Positions 63,410 to 64,000 of a stretch of 64,000 nt of DNA are shown here, piece after piece. The notes beneath the pieces were generated by a model, which saw nothing but the letters and a program-made list of their open reading frames with translations, was not told the DNA's origin and did no database searches. Made by a program: the position numbers and the translations under genes. The number at the start of each line of letters is the position of its first letter. The first letter of the stretch is position 1. The stretch is from Mesonia sediminis (GTDB lineage Bacteria > Bacteroidota > Bacteroidia > Flavobacteriales > Flavobacteriaceae): assembly GCF_042684705.1 (NCBI RefSeq), contig NZ_JBHULZ010000014.1:62001-126000 (forward strand), given 5' to 3'.

Positions 63410-64000
63410 TTAACCATTAAACCAATCTTCAATTTCTTCATCAGAACAAGGTATTTGAGCGTCTCTTGGTTCACTTTTAAAGACTAAAAATTTCTTTACA
63501 ACTTTTACGTCTTTTACTAAATGTGTATGTCCATTATATTCTTCAGCATGGCAAGGCCCTTCTTCAACAATTACTGAGCAAACCAAGCATTCAGTTTGGT
63601 TTCCTGGGGCAGGTTCAAATGGATTATCTACAGCAATTATAAGATTTTTCAAGTCGGTGTTTGTAAAACCAGACATAATCAACTGTTTTTCTATTTCATA
63701 AGATTCTTCAAGATTGTAATCTTGATTCAATTGAGCATTATAAACGAATTCTGATAAATTATTAATGGCATCTAATTGTTCTTCATTTAAATTTGAGTTT
63801 TCAGAAAAAATCTCATATTTAGTTTGCCAAACTATAGCCTTATCTTCATTAGATAAAGCGTCGTAGCTTTCTTGAGGGTTATCTGAATTCAAAACATCGT
63901 AGTAGATGCTGCTTGTAGAAAAAGTTGTTTTTTCAAACACTTCATTTTCTGTATTAATGGATTCTTCATCTTTCGAGCAACTAAAAATTGCTAATGAACA
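63410..64000 (-). CDS. Lipoprotein of unknown function (5' end cut by window edge)
   Basis: The open frame continues to base 64000, beyond the GTG at 63940, and there reads CSLAIFSCSKDEES: a lipobox (LAIFSC) with lipidated Cys, so the true start lies just past the window. About 197 residues are visible. The middle is acidic and helical, followed by a cysteine-containing segment (CLVCSVIVEEGPCHAEEYNGHTH) that could bind metal. The last residues (DEEIEDWFNG) are acidic. No family is recognised. It precedes the secreted protein gene on the same strand and probably shares its transcript. Confidence 0.65.
   Translation of the reverse strand, partial: CSLAIFSCSKDEESINTENEVFEKTTFSTSSIYYDVLNSDNPQESYDALSNEDKAIVWQTKYEIFSENSNLNEEQLDAINNLSEFVYNAQLNQDYNLEESYEIEKQLIMSGFTNTDLKNLIIAVDNPFEPAPGNQTECLVCSVIVEEGPCHAEEYNGHTHLVKDVKVVKKFLVFKSEPRDAQIPCSDEEIEDWFNG

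Noticed and set aside
63410..63940. GTG 63940 as the start of the last gene
   Set aside because: The frame continues through a lipobox (LAIFSC) to the window edge, so the true start is outside.

Overview
The window is chromosomal DNA from a Bacteroidota bacterium, almost certainly family Flavobacteriaceae. The evidence is an alternative complex III (act) operon joined to cytochrome c oxidase genes, many TAnnTTTG -7 promoter elements (two with a TTG exactly 19 bases upstream), A-rich start contexts without Shine-Dalgarno sequences, and typical families (GT117/DUF2723, DUF5686, DUF4374, ISL3-type transposase, alpha2-type GlyRS). Genus cannot be fixed from sequence alone. The DNA is AT-rich and has one assembly gap of 158 Ns.

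Layout. 1-12155 (minus): end fragment of ruvB, then one long respiratory operon reading actA-B-C-D-E-F-coxB-coxA, which carries electrons from menaquinol through alternative complex III to an aa3-type oxidase. 12375-12767: a small SPOR protein. 12840-17292 (minus): rimP-nusA-infB with a terminator-like hairpin in its leader. 17463-20196: universal stress protein, a membrane-anchored AsmA-like protein and a small membrane protein. 20197-20977: gene-poor scar with 11-bp tandem repeats, a transposase remnant and tRNA-Gln. 21159-28033: GT117 membrane protein, polysaccharide deacetylase, a surface protein and a metallophosphoesterase. 28220-36390: polA and a translation block (rplM-rpsI, rpsB-tsf, pyrH-frr). 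36465-43092: DUF5686 protein, RND/MMPL exporter, and a membrane spermidine-synthase-like protein interrupted by the gap. 43381-48346: asnS, glyS with two small membrane or coiled-coil partners, comF.

48565-56573 is the most interesting region. A TonB-dependent receptor and a DUF4374 lipoprotein (the XusA/XusB arrangement of xenosiderophore uptake) are followed, after an internal terminator, by a secreted ankyrin protein, a DUF2271 protein with an apparent covalent-FMN attachment motif, and a PepSY membrane protein fused to flavodoxin and NADPH-reductase domains. Together they suggest uptake of a ferric chelate followed by reductive iron release in the periplasm, with electrons passing from NAD(P)H through the membrane reductase to a flavinylated carrier.

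56607-61646 (minus) is a polyamine operon: arginine decarboxylase, agmatinase, a deoxyhypusine-synthase-like protein lacking the canonical catalytic residues, and a GNAT-nitrilase fusion. At 62273-62323 lies the 3' half of a tRNA-Leu gene cut in the anticodon loop. It looks like the far end of an integrated element that fills the right edge, which holds an unrecognised secreted protein and an unrecognised lipoprotein.
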